In this document: piece after piece, positions 36,527-47,799 of the stretch
How positions within the stretch are numbered: the first letter of the stretch is position 1
How the letters are laid out: each line of letters opens with the position of its first letter
Origin: [Phialemoniopsis] sp. UDSM-2020
Lineage: Eukaryota > Ascomycota > Sordariomycetes > Thyridiales > Thyridiaceae
Length of the DNA stretch: 64,000 nucleotides
Direction of reading: 5' to 3'
Assembly (NCBI GenBank): GCA_018873225.1
Contig: JAEILZ010000003.1
Location: 62,001 to 126,000 of the forward strand
Notes under the pieces: model-generated
The model's input: only the letters and a program-made list of their open reading frames with translations
What the model was told of the DNA's origin: nothing
Database searches by the model: none
Translations under genes and position numbers: made by a program

Positions 36527-39161
36527 ATGGGCAAACCTGTAGACATTGAGGCCCTCATTGCCTCCTTGACATTGGAGGAAAAGGTACGTTCCCCAAAATG
36601 GAAATCCGGCGAAAACTTGTGGGTTAACACAACATACAGGCCACCCTCCTTGCTGGAGGCAACTTCTGGGATACTGCCGCTATTCCTGAAAAGGGTATTC
36701 CTAGCATCAGGGTATGTTTGCTTGGTCTTTGTCAAAATAGATCCGATTCTGACACAGTATTCCCTAGACATCCGACGGTCCCAATGGAACACGAGGTGTC
36801 GACTTCCTGGGCAACACCTCGGCGGCTTGCCTGCCCGCTGCGAGCTGTGTTGCCGCCTCCTTTGACCGCGAGATTGCGCGGTCACTAGGAAAGGCGCTGG
36901 CCGAGGAGGGCCGCAGCAAGGGTGCCTCGTGCCTGTTGGCACCCACCGTCTGCATCCACCGGCATCCACTCGGCGGGCGCAACTTTGAGTCCTACAGCGA
37001 GGACCCCTTCCTCACGGGAAAGCTCGCGTCTCAGATGATCCAGGGTGCCCAAAGCCTGGGTCTGGCGGCGACGATTAAGCACTTTGTTGCGAATGAGCAG
37101 GAGACGGAGCGTCTGACTGTGGATGAGACTATCAGCGAGAGGGCTCTTCGCGAAATCTACCTGCGTCCCTTCGAGATCGCTGTCAAGGAGGCCAACCCCT
37201 GGGCGGTCATGACCGCCTACAACAAGATCAATGGTGTGCACTGCGATTCTAACCCATGGCTGCTGGGTCAGGTCCTGAGAGGAGAGTGGGGTTGGAAGGG
37301 TCTTGTCATGAGTGACTGGGGAGGCACCAACTCTGTCGCCGAGGGCATCAAGGCGGGTATGGAGCTGGAGATGCCCGGCCCGCCGCGAGTCCGGAAGGTC
37401 GAGGCTGTCGTCGAGGCCGTCAAGAACGGCGAGCTGACAGAGGAAGTCATCAATGAGCGAACGAGAAACCACCTCGAGTTCCTCGAAAAGCTGAAGGCAT
37501 TCGACACGGATCACAAGGTCCAGGTCGAGAAAGCTGTCGACAGGCCCGAGCATCGCGTTCTTATCCGCAATGCCGGCTCCAGGGGCATGGTGCTTCTGAA
37601 GAACGAGAACAACGTTCTACCCCTGACCAAGGAGAAGGTCAAGGGCAAGAAAATTGCACTCATCGGCCTGGCCAAGGATGCACTGACGAACGGCGGTGGA
37701 AGCGCTGGTGTCAATGCGCACTACAGAATCACTCCCTGGGACGGCCTGCACACTGCTCTGGGTGACAGTGCCACGTTCACGTACGCCAAGGGCGTGCACC
37801 GGGAGCGTCTCCTCCGACCCATCCCCATGGACGGCACCCAGGGCAAGATTGTCGGTCTCGACGGCCAGCCCGGCTTCAGCTACCTCCTCTATGATCTCAA
37901 CAACACCTCAGAACCCGCCTCTACCCGCCACGCTTACCCCAACTCGGCATACAACCCGCTCGGCTCGCAAGAGACCATGTGGAAGATTCTCGAGATTGTC
38001 GGCGACTTCACCCCCAAGGAGTCCGGAAACCACTATATTGCGTGCTCCGGCTTCGGCACTACGGAGGTATTCGTCGATGACCAGGTCATCTTTGAGCAGA
38101 AGGGCAACACCAACGACCCCATGGGCGCCCTCTTCCAGTCTATGAACGAGGACGAGTTCACCCACAAGTTCGAGGCCGGCAAGTCCTACCGCCTGCGCAT
38201 TCGCAGCCACCCGCCGACCAACATCGGCTCCAAGATCATCGAGGGCCGCACGGGTGTGCGAATGGGCTTCATGCTCGAGTCTGAGCACGATGCTGACCTA
38301 CAGGGCGAGGCTGTCCGCGCTGCCAAGGAGGCGGATCTGGCTATTGTCTTCACCGGCCACGACCCGCAGTGGGAGACTGAGGGACGTGACCAGGACTCGT
38401 TCCACCTGCCGAGCAAGGGCAGCCAGGACAGGCTCGTGGCGGCTGTCGCGAGTGCCAACGCCCAGACCATCGTTGTTAACTCCACCGGTGTGGCCGTTGC
38501 CATGCCTTGGTTGGATCAGGTTTCCGGCCTGGTCCAGTCATGGTTCTCCGGCCAAGAGTGCGGTAATGCCATGGCCGATGTGCTGACTGGTGCTGTGACC
38601 CCTGAGGGTCATCTTCCCATGAGCATGCCCAAGCGGATCGAGGATGCCCCTGCTCACGGAAACTTCCCCGGCGAGTATGTCGATGGCAAACTGAAAGTCA
38701 AGTACGAGGAGGGTGTGTTTGTGGGATACAGGCACTACGACCGCATCGGCCACGACAAGGTCAACTTCCCCTTCGGTTTCGGTCTCTCTTACACCACTTT
38801 CCAACTCAGCAACCTCAAGTTGGCACCATCAAGCGAAGGCTACATCATGTCGGCCGAGGTCGCCAACACGGGCAAGGTTGCTGGTGGCATTGCGGTGCAG
38901 ATCTACGTTGGCAAGGTGGACAGGTCGCCCGAGCACCCCGTCAAGTCTTTGGTTGCGTTCCAAAAGATCCGCCTGCAGCCTGGTGAGAAGCAAAACATTC
39001 TGCTGGATGTGTCGGGCCGGGATCTCGCCCACTTTGACGAGCAGCGACACTGTTGGGTGGTCGATGCCGGAAACTACGAGTTCCACCTAGCTTCTTCCTC
39101 AGTTGATATCGCTGACACCGCGACTGTTGTCGTAGACAAGGAGGTTACCTACAAAGCTTAG
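36527..39161 (+). CDS. Cytosolic GH3 beta-glycosidase with PA14 domain
   Basis: Three exons, 36527-36583, 36640-36711 and 36768-39161, give 840 residues. It starts MGKPVDIEALIASLTLEEK, without a signal peptide, so it is intracellular. The barrel carries KHFVANEQE and the nucleophile Asp226 in GLVMSDWGGT. A PA14 insert (about residues 390-540, with YIACSGFGTTEVFVDDQ and SYRLRIRSH) sits between the two sheets of the second domain. A fibronectin III-like domain (KSLVAFQKIRLQPGEKQNILLDVSGRDL) ends the protein. Layout matches the Aspergillus bglI/bglK group and yeast-type cytosolic beta-glucosidases. It is divergent from the cytosolic sulfatase, suggesting removal of sulfate and sugar from the same imported compound. 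Confidence 0.93.
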
Positions 39162-39329
39162 AGGCCCAACATGAGATATAGATACGGATATAAGGTCAGA
39201 CATTAAATTTTGATCAATAGAATCTCAACAAAGACCTTACACTCGGAGTTCATACGCAGGGGTGGCCGCAAAGTTCAAATTACAATTTGCCAAAGATCTC
39301 AACTTCCGAACACGGGATTATCCCACTGC

Positions 39330-40674
39330 CTAAGACAACTCTTCCTCGACCTTCCTCACCGTACCCCTTCCTGCCCTTGGCCGCTGTGATGATGTTAGTG
39401 TCAAGGGATCCTACACATGTTGGGTTTGAATACTTACGGCGAAGAGCTTGGTCATGTCGAAGCCGCCATTCCTGCGCTCCTACTCCCACTTAGTATATGC
39501 AAAACTCGAGGTGAATATGATCCGAATCACTTACCTCGGCCTCCTTGGTCCATTTCTTTGAGAGGCCATGTCAGCAATCAATACCTCACCACGTGGGACA
39601 GACATCCGTAGCGTACAAGGTAGTTCGCGGCTTGGTCCTGTTCCAGGTCATCAGTCCCAAAAGCCAAATTAAGAGTGAAAGCTGTAGGGATGTACTCACG
39701 GCCGCAAGCTTCTTGAGTTTCTACATTTGCGCGGTTGTTAGTCTTGACATCACGCCCTCATTGATAGCAAGATTGATTGCACATACCTCGACGTGCCAGA
39801 GCAGACTCTGATCGCGCTACGAGTTAGTTCATAACTGTAGAGGTAGAGGGACAGTATTAACTGTAGAGGGACAGTATACTACTCACCTCTCCTTTCTCTC
39901 TACAATTCTAAGACGATTTTAGTGAAAATGCTAGTCGCTCAGGTGTGAAGGGGACACTTACTTTGGCCCTCTCCAGGGCGTGCTGAAACACATCAGTTAA
40001 GTAACAACGTAGACTGGATGAATGTACCACTCACCTCCTCCGTGCCGTCCTGATACGCATTTGTCATTTTCAGTAATGCCAGCTCTTGGAGAAGTGTGTG
40101 GGGTAAATCATACATCCTTCTTGTACTAGAAGGCATGCAGTCAGTACATTGCAGTTCTGGAACAACAACAAAGATGACTGGAGTAAAGAATTCAAGCAAG
40201 AGTCCAGGCTTACCTTCTTCTTCTCCGGCTCCTCGTCCGGATTGGTGGTCTGTGAGGCATCGTCAGACCTTTAAGCTGGCGGCACATACCTGAGTGAAGC
40301 CTTACGGTTGGGTTTGGCGCGGAGAACTGAAAAGCGACAGAGGGTCAATATTATCTCTAGTATGTAAAAACCTGTAGACACTTCAAGATACGTACAGAGC
40401 GCTTGTTGTTTTGCTTGATACATAAGTTAGCAATTCATCCCCGGGGAGAAAGTCCGGAACTGTAGGGAGAGTACTTACGGCCGCAACCCAGGCCTTGGGG
40501 CCAGTCTTGAGTATGGCGACTGTTGGTGGAGGACGACAATAGAGACAGCTACTCTACTCATGTTAGCCCACTGCATAGATCAAGGACCACAGCCAAAAGC
40601 AGGCGGGATTTCTTGCCGGGCGCACAGAGAAGAGTCGAAGAGGAGTTGGAGATGAGTGATAGAACGGCGAGCAT
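39330..40674 (-). CDS. Micro-exon gene: about 15 tiny exons, unknown helical protein
   Basis: I do not recognise the product. On the minus strand a run of GT..AG units leaves exons 40626-40674 (tentative), 40479-40519, 40396-40413, 40306-40326, 40214-40249, 40114-40125, 40035-40049, 39962-39982, 39887-39907, 39787-39816, 39700-39720, 39617-39637, 39535-39555, 39438-39479 and 39330-39383. From 40479 onward every intron is in phase 0; seven exons have exactly 21 bases. Introns are 52-88 bases and nearly all carry a CTAAC/CTGAC-like branch site before the acceptor. The joined frame (about 140 residues) has no stop before TAG at 39330-39332. The product is rich in Lys, Glu and Ala and probably helical; exon peptides include HALERAK, KLKKLAA and KWTKEAE. 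The first exon is uncertain, and so is any signal peptide. Confidence 0.65.
39832..39877. repeat. Short tandem duplication inside an intron of the micro-exon gene
   Basis: Two copies of a unit of the form TAACTGTAGAG...GGACAGTAT, the first with a 6-base insert, lie side by side (39832-39857, 39858-39877) in the intron 39817-39886. Confidence 0.75.
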
Positions 40675-42535
40675 TAAGCAAGAACGGAGTGGATAGAGAG
40701 TAAGATAGGGGTGAGAGAGGAGTGAGAGAAGAATGAGAGCGGAATCACCAGAATCAAGCTCATGAATATCCTGCGTTGAGTCTTCTCTGAATGCGACTGC
40801 CTCCCAGTGTGGTTGGACTGACAGGGAAGGGAAGAACAACATGGCCCCAGAGAAACTGTATTCCAAGGCGACTGCCCATCTTACCTTCCAAAAGTACACA
40901 AAATTGCCCAGTCGCAATTGAGGTAGTCTTGGCCATTCTCATCGGTCTCACAGCCCCCGAGGGTAGACTTCGTATTGAAATTTCTCGATTGAACTCGAAC
41001 ACGCTATTTCCATACTGGATCAACACCAGGAGTACCTTCTCACACTCCTGCCAGAAGGCTGTGGACCTGCCATATCTACGACGAAATTCGAAACCAGATG
41101 TGTTGCGCGCTCGTCTCGCATCATGCGTAGTGTCAAGATGACCGCAACAGCAAGGCCCACCACAGCTTGTGACTTCGCGTATGTGTCTGGGGAAAAGGCA
41201 ACTTCACAATCGTCACCACTGAGGGTATTATGCCTTCAATGAGGGAGTACTACATTTCACATCATCAAACATGAGGCAGTGGGATAGCCCCTTCTGGTGA
41301 CCGAGTCGAGACCATGACAACTATTTTACATGAGTACTAGGTAGACCACACCTAACCCCGTGGCTCGTTGTTCAGCCTGAAGCCATGCGTCGTAGGCAAA
41401 CGAAGGCGCCCGCAGAAGTGCACTTTGCACGCAATATCTGATATTGGTGTCGCCTGCTCAATGATGATGAAATGATGTTACGGGCTTCCATTGGAGCATT
41501 TGCTTTTTGACATACTGGCACGCCGTGTGCCAGAGTTACATCCATCCACAGACCTCCCCACATTACGATTCCCAACCACCCAGGATTCGACAGCTTCCAC
41601 ACCCCTGCAGCTTTGAAGACGCGCGCTATCCTCCACCGAGCATAGCGTCGCAGCACCTGTTCTTGCAGCGAGAGAAACACTGTAAATCACACTGTAAAAA
41701 GCCATGCTACGTCATGGATCCTCTACCTCTCTTCCTGCCAACGACGCCGCAAACTTCCAATTGGGTCGTGGCTGGGATTCAACCACAACAGTCGCAAAAC
41801 CGGAATTGCATGCATTGGCGCCGAAGATCGCTCCGAGGATCCCACACCTAAACCCCCCAACCCCTCTCTTAGCCTTTCTCTTTGCACTCCTTCACCCTTG
41901 CTGACATTTCGTTGATGCTCTTATGACGTCGCGGGCTGGTCACATTAGGCCCCTCTGAGGGTTCGTCCCGTCCAGCCTCGTCCCGCTTCCGTCCGGTAAG
42001 CTGGCGCCCGGCGCCAATGTCCTACATGTCTCACATGTGTCCCACGCTGGTTCAGGTCCCGATTGATAAAATGGTGTGGTTGACACTCTGCAAATGGGGC
42101 AGGATGTGCAAATAAAGCAGCAGTGGTCCCAAGAACAAAGGGGTGCCCCTGTCGTTCCGCGGAGCCTTCGGTCCTTGGGTGGACACTAGCCTGGCGAGAC
42201 TGGAGGAAATTGATGGCAAACGGTGCATTTCTGTAAGATGTGATGGTGGTTACCACATGCGGCCATGGTGGGCTTGGATGACATGGAGATGGCGAGAGAT
42301 CTCGATATATTCCCGCCTAGCCCGGCACCATTCGATCCAAGACATGTGCCCCTTTCCACATTGACACACACGCGCACACACGAACGTAGTTTCTCGTACC
42401 TACTTTGCCCCTCCGCCGTAGGATAGTGTTGCTTGCTGGCCCTCAGTTTCAGCCCTCGACAACCAGCCAACCTTCCCAAGTCCGATCCAGACCAGCGAAT
42501 TCTGTGGTTTGCCCAGCGCAACATCACAACCAGCC
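40675..42535. other. Long intergenic region (1.9 kb)
   Basis: Left part is the 5' flank of the micro-exon gene and includes the right inverted repeat at 41274-41286. Right part is the promoter of the membrane protein at 42536. Open frames here show no recognisable protein. Confidence 0.45.
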
Positions 42536-43099
42536 ATGGCTCCCTTTCCAGCAGCGCTCTCCGAGCTCTCAAACCTCCTCCAGCGCACCAGCAAGGAAGC
42601 GCAAAGCCAAGCACGCGATGCTCCGACCCTCACCCGCCCGCTCGCCGACCTCGTCAAGCGCCAGTCCGCCGCGACCGTCACCGTGACGGTCACAGCCGCG
42701 CCGACGAGCGGCGGCGGTGGGAACAGCGCCTCGACGCTCAGCGGCGGCGCCATCGCCGGCATCGTCATCGGCAGCGTCGTCGGCATCCTGCTCCTGCTCT
42801 GGATCGTCCGGTCGTGCATGAACATCGGCGCCCCGCCCCAGGAGCGCGAGGGCTGGTATCACGACGTCGAGCCTACCTCCACGCGCCGCCGGCACAGCGG
42901 CAGCCACCACCACTCGAGCCACCGCTCGCACTCGCGGCGCGGGTCCGTCGCCGAGGTCCGCACGTCGTCGCGACCGCCGGTCGTCGTGGTGCGCGACGAC
43001 GCGGGGGCGTCGAGGAGCCCGCGCAGGCCGAGCGCGACGTACGCCTACGAGGAGCCCAAGAGGGGCCGGAGCGGGAGGCGGGTGTACGAGTCGTACTAA
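42536..43099 (+). CDS. Small single-pass membrane protein, unknown function
   Basis: 187 residues, one exon. Residues 1-42 are polar and end in VKR, a Kex2-like dibasic site; there is no signal peptide. A Thr/Val-rich linker (ATVTVTVTAAPTSGGGG) precedes one membrane helix, about residues 68-89 (GAIAGIVIGSVVGILLLLWIV). The cytoplasmic tail is rich in His, Ser and Arg and ends in tyrosine-containing motifs. A Gly-rich AGIVIG helix after a Thr-rich stalk recalls fungal cell-wall sensors of the Mid2/WSC kind, but no Cys-rich ectodomain is present. Codons are very GC-rich compared with neighbours. Confidence 0.75.
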   Translation: MAPFPAALSELSNLLQRTSKEAQSQARDAPTLTRPLADLVKRQSAATVTVTVTAAPTSGGGGNSASTLSGGAIAGIVIGSVVGILLLLWIVRSCMNIGAPPQEREGWYHDVEPTSTRRRHSGSHHHSSHRSHSRRGSVAEVRTSSRPPVVVVRDDAGASRSPRRPSATYAYEEPKRGRSGRRVYESY

Positions 43100-43499
43100 A
43101 CAACACAAGGCGGTGATGGGTGGCGGTGTAGATGAGATCAGCAGATTGATGGATAGACTGTTTGTCAGTCAAGAGCATGCGCGCTGGAGAAATTGGGAGG
43201 GCATGTCACGAGTATTATGTATGAGCATGACGGCGGTCTCATTACAGGAGTACGGAGTTCTTACAGGGTGGCTACTGGGCACTTTAAATTATTCTGTGCG
43301 AGAACAGGCCGACTGTCGGTGTCGTTTCCTTGGTTCATTCATTCCACAACTTGCATGCATAAGACGTCTGAGCGGTGTCAAAATCTCATGGCGCATCAAG
43401 GTATAGTTGTCTAATTATATGCTATATCAAGTTCGTTCTGCATATATCTGAGGAGGCAAGTCTTGTTCTATACGTCCCAATGCTATTCTAAGCGACCTT
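43100..43499. other. Convergent intergenic region
   Basis: Between the 3' ends of the membrane-protein gene and the DUF1996 gene. Nothing recognised. Confidence 0.45.
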
Positions 43500-44786
43500 T
43501 CACACAGTCATAGGCATGCCTCCTGGCAGCTCAGTCATCCCTATGTGAGACTATGTCAGCTTTATCCTGTGTTTCGGAGGTGGGGAAACTTACACCCATC
43601 TACATCTTCTTGTACGTCGGCCTTCTTAGTGCAGGCTTGGAACTTGTCGACAGGCTGGCTTTCCAGAACACTGCATCGATCGCCGGTGCACCTCGCGTCC
43701 AAGGCTCGCTGCAGGGCGTCGCCTTTCCAGCCAAAGAGGTAGTCTCCATGTTGCCCGTAACCCGTTCTTTGTGATCTTCGTCAGTACACTCTACTCTCCT
43801 GGAGGATTTAACCAAAACAAAAGACCTACACATCACCCATGCTGTATACAAAGGGTTGAGACCCATCCTCGGGCCAAAGTTCAGGGTCGTTGAAGGGCGT
43901 TGTATCCCACATCACCTCATACATAACTTGAGGAAGTTTGACTGGGTGGGTCGGTGGGCATTCGCCGGTCGACTCGAATGTGCCGGTGCTCGGATAGGCG
44001 ACGTGGCTCTTGTGATCAGGGCTATCGATATTCTTACCATCCCAGCAGCTAGTCTCCGTCAGTTCTTTCTCATAGTCATTGCGGCAAACGCTTTCTTACG
44101 TAGGGAAGGTGATGGTGGACCGGATGCCACCACCGCACATTTTTGGAGGTAACGAAGCAGTGTCGTCCCCAGTGCATGGTGCGCCTCCGAAGGGATCCTG
44201 CTGCATATTGCTGAAACATCGGTGGCAAATCTGTCGCTGCATGCCTTCGGCGACGCGGAGTCCGGGATCTCCTGCAAGCATGCGGAAGCCCTGGACAAGA
44301 ATCAGCAAGTGCGTTTTGGCGGAAGCAGTAAGACCATCTTACAGGCTTGAAGGCAGTCACATTGGTCTTTCCATCATAGGGAGGGATATAGTAGACCGTG
44401 ATGCCACCCTGGCCCTGGAGCCCCAGATTGACCATCTGCGGTACTCGTCTGTAGGTGCCATTGCGTGCACGGAAGTACATGTTCGCCGTCCAGTAGTTAG
44501 AAAAGTCTTCGCTGAAGGAGCAGCTCGTGCAGGTCGACTCCTTGGAAGGGTCATAGTCGACGGGGGTCATGGTGGCATTGAACGAGTTGCCGCCCACGAT
44601 CTGATGGTTGTGCGGTGATCCGACGATGCCAGGACTGACGAGTGGGTCAAGGCGCTCGATGACAAGCTGTGAGCAGGAGAACCGCAGCATGGCAGCCGTA
44701 GCACAGCATCCTGATGGCACTTGTGCGCTGACATTCTGAGCCAAGAGGCCGGCAGCCAGGACGGCTCCTCGAACAGAGCTCTTCAT
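43500..44786 (-). CDS. Secreted DUF1996 domain protein
   Basis: Five exons, 44343-44786, 44100-44290, 43830-44048, 43594-43766 and 43500-43540, give 355 residues. A signal peptide ([18 protein letters not shown]) is followed by a full DUF1996 domain. Markers in order are [77 protein letters not shown] and [21 protein letters not shown]. The family is widespread in secreted fungal proteins, sometimes fused to WSC domains; here there is no WSC domain. The last 55 residues are Cys/Asp/Lys-rich and poorly conserved. The biochemical role of DUF1996 is not firmly known; a wall or polysaccharide link is usual speculation. Confidence 0.9.
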
Positions 44787-45700
44787 GATCACGGCCCAGA
44801 TTACAATCGGGTTTCAGAAGCGCTGGCTCAGTAACAACGCAAGAGAGCGACAAATTTGTGAGGTATACTACAGTGAGAAAATCGAGACGAATCAGCGGCG
44901 GCAAGGTATATGACCCTTACATTGAATCCCAGGAACGTTCTTATCAGTCCTGCAACCTCCATCTCTCTGTCCCGGTCTTGGGTATTTTAAAAAGGCCGAT
45001 GAACGTGTCCGCGTGGCATCAATACATGCAGGAGAAGTTCCATCACAGATGGACCTCCATGTGTCCGTGTATGACTGCTCACTACGGTTATGTCCCCAAT
45101 AAGTTGTCAAGATATATTGATCTCCAGTCCAGATGCATAGCCCTGGTATCACGGACCAATCATGGTCAAATGTCAAGCCTGCAGATGTCAAAATGCTCAT
45201 TTTATCCGTTCAGCCCCCGACCCGCTCCTGGCAAGTAATTACGCAGATCTGAAGCGTCAACTCCGGCTATACCGGGTTGGAAAGCCTGTACGCACAAAGA
45301 ATGTTCTGGAACAACCCTACGAAGCTTGCAGGCTGAGATCTCGACCGCTCTTGTCATGTATCGACTGCTAGGTGGAGGGCTATCCCACTATCCAAAGCCA
45401 TACAGGTCAATACCTTGCAGGAACGTCTTGCTTACCCTTCTTATCTCTATAGTCAGGGTAAGAGAATGATCGCAAAGACTGTGGTCAAACGCTTGAGCGG
45501 CATCAGGCTTACCAACTTATCAAGTTAAGAGACGTCATGTTTCGCAAGCCGAGAAACCATCCAGCTCTAGAACTCAAATCTTAAGTGCAGAACAAGGTCT
45601 ATGTAGTGCAATAACTCTCTGCCTGGTACCGGGACTTTTTAAAGAGGGACTGAGAGTTAAATCTGCTTGCCATGCGAGAGGCACTCCATGCTCTGTTATA
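44787..45700. other. Intergenic, 0.9 kb
   Basis: 5' flank of the DUF1996 gene and 3' flank of the 2EXR gene. Nothing recognised. Confidence 0.45.
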
Positions 45701-46753
45701 CTAATCGTACACACATGCCAGCACCCCCAGGATAGCACCAAAACGCCTCTCAATCTCGTCTTCCCCCGCATTGGAGACGTTGCTTGAGGTTAGGCCGAGC
45801 TGGTTCATCCAAAAGCTGTCATGCTTCTTTACGTCTTGATCCCATGGCTCGACGAAATGGAGGGCGGTGCCACGGGCAGGCTTGCCATTTTCAAGTCTGG
45901 GCCAAACCCACCCATCATCTGAGCTCCGTACTTCGACGAACTTGCATCCATTACCGCGGAATACCTTGCGCTTACCATGAACGTTACCAACAGTCGGCGA
46001 TGAAGCGTCTCGTTGGATGCCGTAGTCGATGAACCAAAGATGCGTACGGTGATACGCGGCAGTAAGGAGAATGCTGCGGAGGAATTTATCTTGATGCCAC
46101 GAGTACTCGCGGTCAGGGTTGTAATAATGTGGAAGTTCCCATGCTGGGTCGAATTCGAAGGCGACGTTCCGTACTGGGCAGGGCCCTCTAAGTCTCCCGG
46201 AGTAGAACGGCGTAGCACGGAAATCGAAGTCCTTATCGGATCTGAGGGGTTGCCAACAAACCAGGTCATGCACATCGATAGCGAAGTATTGACGAATGCC
46301 GTTGTTGTTGAAGTAGCCAGTCATGGTAGGCAGGCAGGGATCTGCGGTACAAGCTGGAAGCCTCGCTGGCCATGATGTGGCTATCCTGCCAGCTGCCTGT
46401 GTCCTTCTCCTCCTTCTCAAAGCTTCGTTAGACTCCTTGCATGCCGTCCATAGCCCGCCGTCTTCTAGATATACGGATGGGTTGATGGGAGGGTGCCCGA
46501 AATGTCGTCCTCGAGCTTGCTGAGTGTCTACCGACAACGTGTAGGAACAGTGTATTCTCGATGGGTCGTCATTGAAACCAAAGACGACACATGCGCCGGC
46601 ATCTTCTTCACCCTCTCTCTGGGGACCAAAAGAGAAGAAGTGGGCAGCAGGTTGGTCGTCTCGGATAGCAGCGTCCCAGATCATATCTCTTAGCTCCCTT
46701 GGGAGGTAGCTGAAGCCCTTGAAGCTCTGTGCTGGCCGAGCTTGCATCATCAT
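45701..46753 (-). CDS. 2EXR family protein
   Basis: 350 residues in one exon, starting at the first of three consecutive ATG codons (46753, 46750, 46747); the frame is open upstream but looks like leader. The N-terminus has the family signature FSYLPRELRDMIWDAAIRDD, then the usual pattern of a strand-rich region (ACVVFGFNDD, SVDTQQARG) and a tryptophan-rich C-terminal half. 2EXR proteins are very numerous in Pezizomycotina and have no established function. The Arg run (EALRRRRRTQ) near residue 115 may be a nuclear signal. Confidence 0.88.
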   Translation of the reverse strand: MMMQARPAQSFKGFSYLPRELRDMIWDAAIRDDQPAAHFFSFGPQREGEEDAGACVVFGFNDDPSRIHCSYTLSVDTQQARGRHFGHPPINPSVYLEDGGLWTACKESNEALRRRRRTQAAGRIATSWPARLPACTADPCLPTMTGYFNNNGIRQYFAIDVHDLVCWQPLRSDKDFDFRATPFYSGRLRGPCPVRNVAFEFDPAWELPHYYNPDREYSWHQDKFLRSILLTAAYHRTHLWFIDYGIQRDASSPTVGNVHGKRKVFRGNGCKFVEVRSSDDGWVWPRLENGKPARGTALHFVEPWDQDVKKHDSFWMNQLGLTSSNVSNAGEDEIERRFGAILGVLACVYD

Positions 46754-47345
46754 GATACAGCCGCGGAACAAGGAAAATCGTAGGTCAACAAGAATTGGAT
46801 GTAGAAGGATATCTTTGTGATTTGTGTGGCAGGTCTGGTGTGGGACGGTGGCCAGGTTGGTGAATTTTATGCGAGTTGTCCATGGCCTGACCAGAGGGAG
46901 AGAGAAGTGGAATTTGTTTTCCAGGTTGCAGAACAAGCCTAAGCCTGGACCTCCTGTGAGTCATTCACTCGAGGTTGAACCTCATTTGGTATTCTGTGGT
47001 TCATGCCCTGATCAAAATTGGTCGAACCAACCTCTTGATCACTTGTTTAAAAATGGTGCTCAATATGCAAATGAAGCGACCATGGTTGTCAGTCAGCAGG
47101 CACCCACGAAATTAGAGGGCACAGTTCTCTTGAACTCGTGTTGACATTATGGTGATTTTCTTTGTAACAAGTTCAAGTGAGTTAGTTCGTTCTCCCATGC
47201 TACCGGGTTTCATTGACTCGAATTCTGGTTTGTTTACCCGGCTTCCTCCTCACATGAGTACAATGCGATCTATGTCATCCTGACCAACATGATAGGTTCT
47301 CAAGTTCTTGCCTCTATGATAACCCGGGTCTCTGTGAAGCTGGTA
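46754..47345. other. Intergenic, 0.6 kb
   Basis: 5' flank of the 2EXR gene and 3' flank of the first cysteine-rich gene. Nothing recognised. Confidence 0.45.
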
Positions 47346-47799
47346 TCAATAACATATCATCGCCTTGACTTTCTTATCCCAGTCTCCCGAGAACAGGATA
47401 GCTCCACTGGAGGTACTCTTTTTGGACTCGCCCTGGCATTTCGCCTCACTGACCTGCCTGTCAGTACAGCATTCTAAAATGTGTTGTTAGAATAAAGGGG
47501 GCTTGTACTTACCGCCAAAATCTGCAATACCCACTCAAGGCATTACCCGACTTCACACTGTTCTTCCAGTCATCTGGAAGTATGTCTGCATTGTAGTCAG
47601 TCAGGCGAAGAAGCTCAAATATTGATGTCTGGATTATAGAAGAGCTTAGAGACCTACAGCACACATTATTACTGGGGTAGAAGTCTTTACAGCGCTCGCC
47701 GAGGTAGCGTCCTTTGCAGAGCTGAACGTGCTCTTGTCCGGCCTGAACAGCAGGCGCGACGGCGACAAGGATGGCGGCGAGATATCTGGTGAAATGCAT
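47346..47799 (-). CDS. Small cysteine-rich secreted protein, beta/gamma-crystallin-like (paralogue A)
   Basis: Three exons, 47658-47799, 47513-47585 and 47346-47457, give 108 residues. Residues 1-20 (MHFTRYLAAILVAVAPAVQA) form a signal peptide. The mature part has six cysteines, predicted as three disulfides. The pattern ERCKDFYPSNNVC, ILPDDWKNSV, then DWDKKVKAMICY resembles the repeated Greek-key motif of microbial beta/gamma-crystallin-like and killer-toxin-like proteins. Unspliced reading stops at 47509, but a donor (CG|GTAAGT) is present there and exon 3 completes the second motif, as in paralogue B. Family assignment is by pattern; an antimicrobial or effector role is inferred, not shown. 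Confidence 0.75.

Larger units (their letters stand above)
39319..41286. repeat. 13-bp inverted repeats bracketing the micro-exon gene
   Basis: TATCCCACTGCCT at 39319-39331 and its exact complement at 41274-41286 face inward around a 1.97-kb interval that holds the whole micro-exon gene; the gene's stop codon lies inside the left copy. Both outer ends are TA, as at Tc1/mariner-type insertions. No transposase is present. The same 13 bases form the core of the minisatellite at 63745-63834. Whether this is a non-autonomous element is an inference. Confidence 0.4.

Noticed and set aside
47509..47511. Stop codon ending the first cysteine-rich protein after FWR
   Set aside because: It lies inside a splice donor; the paralogue and the conserved third exon show that the gene continues.
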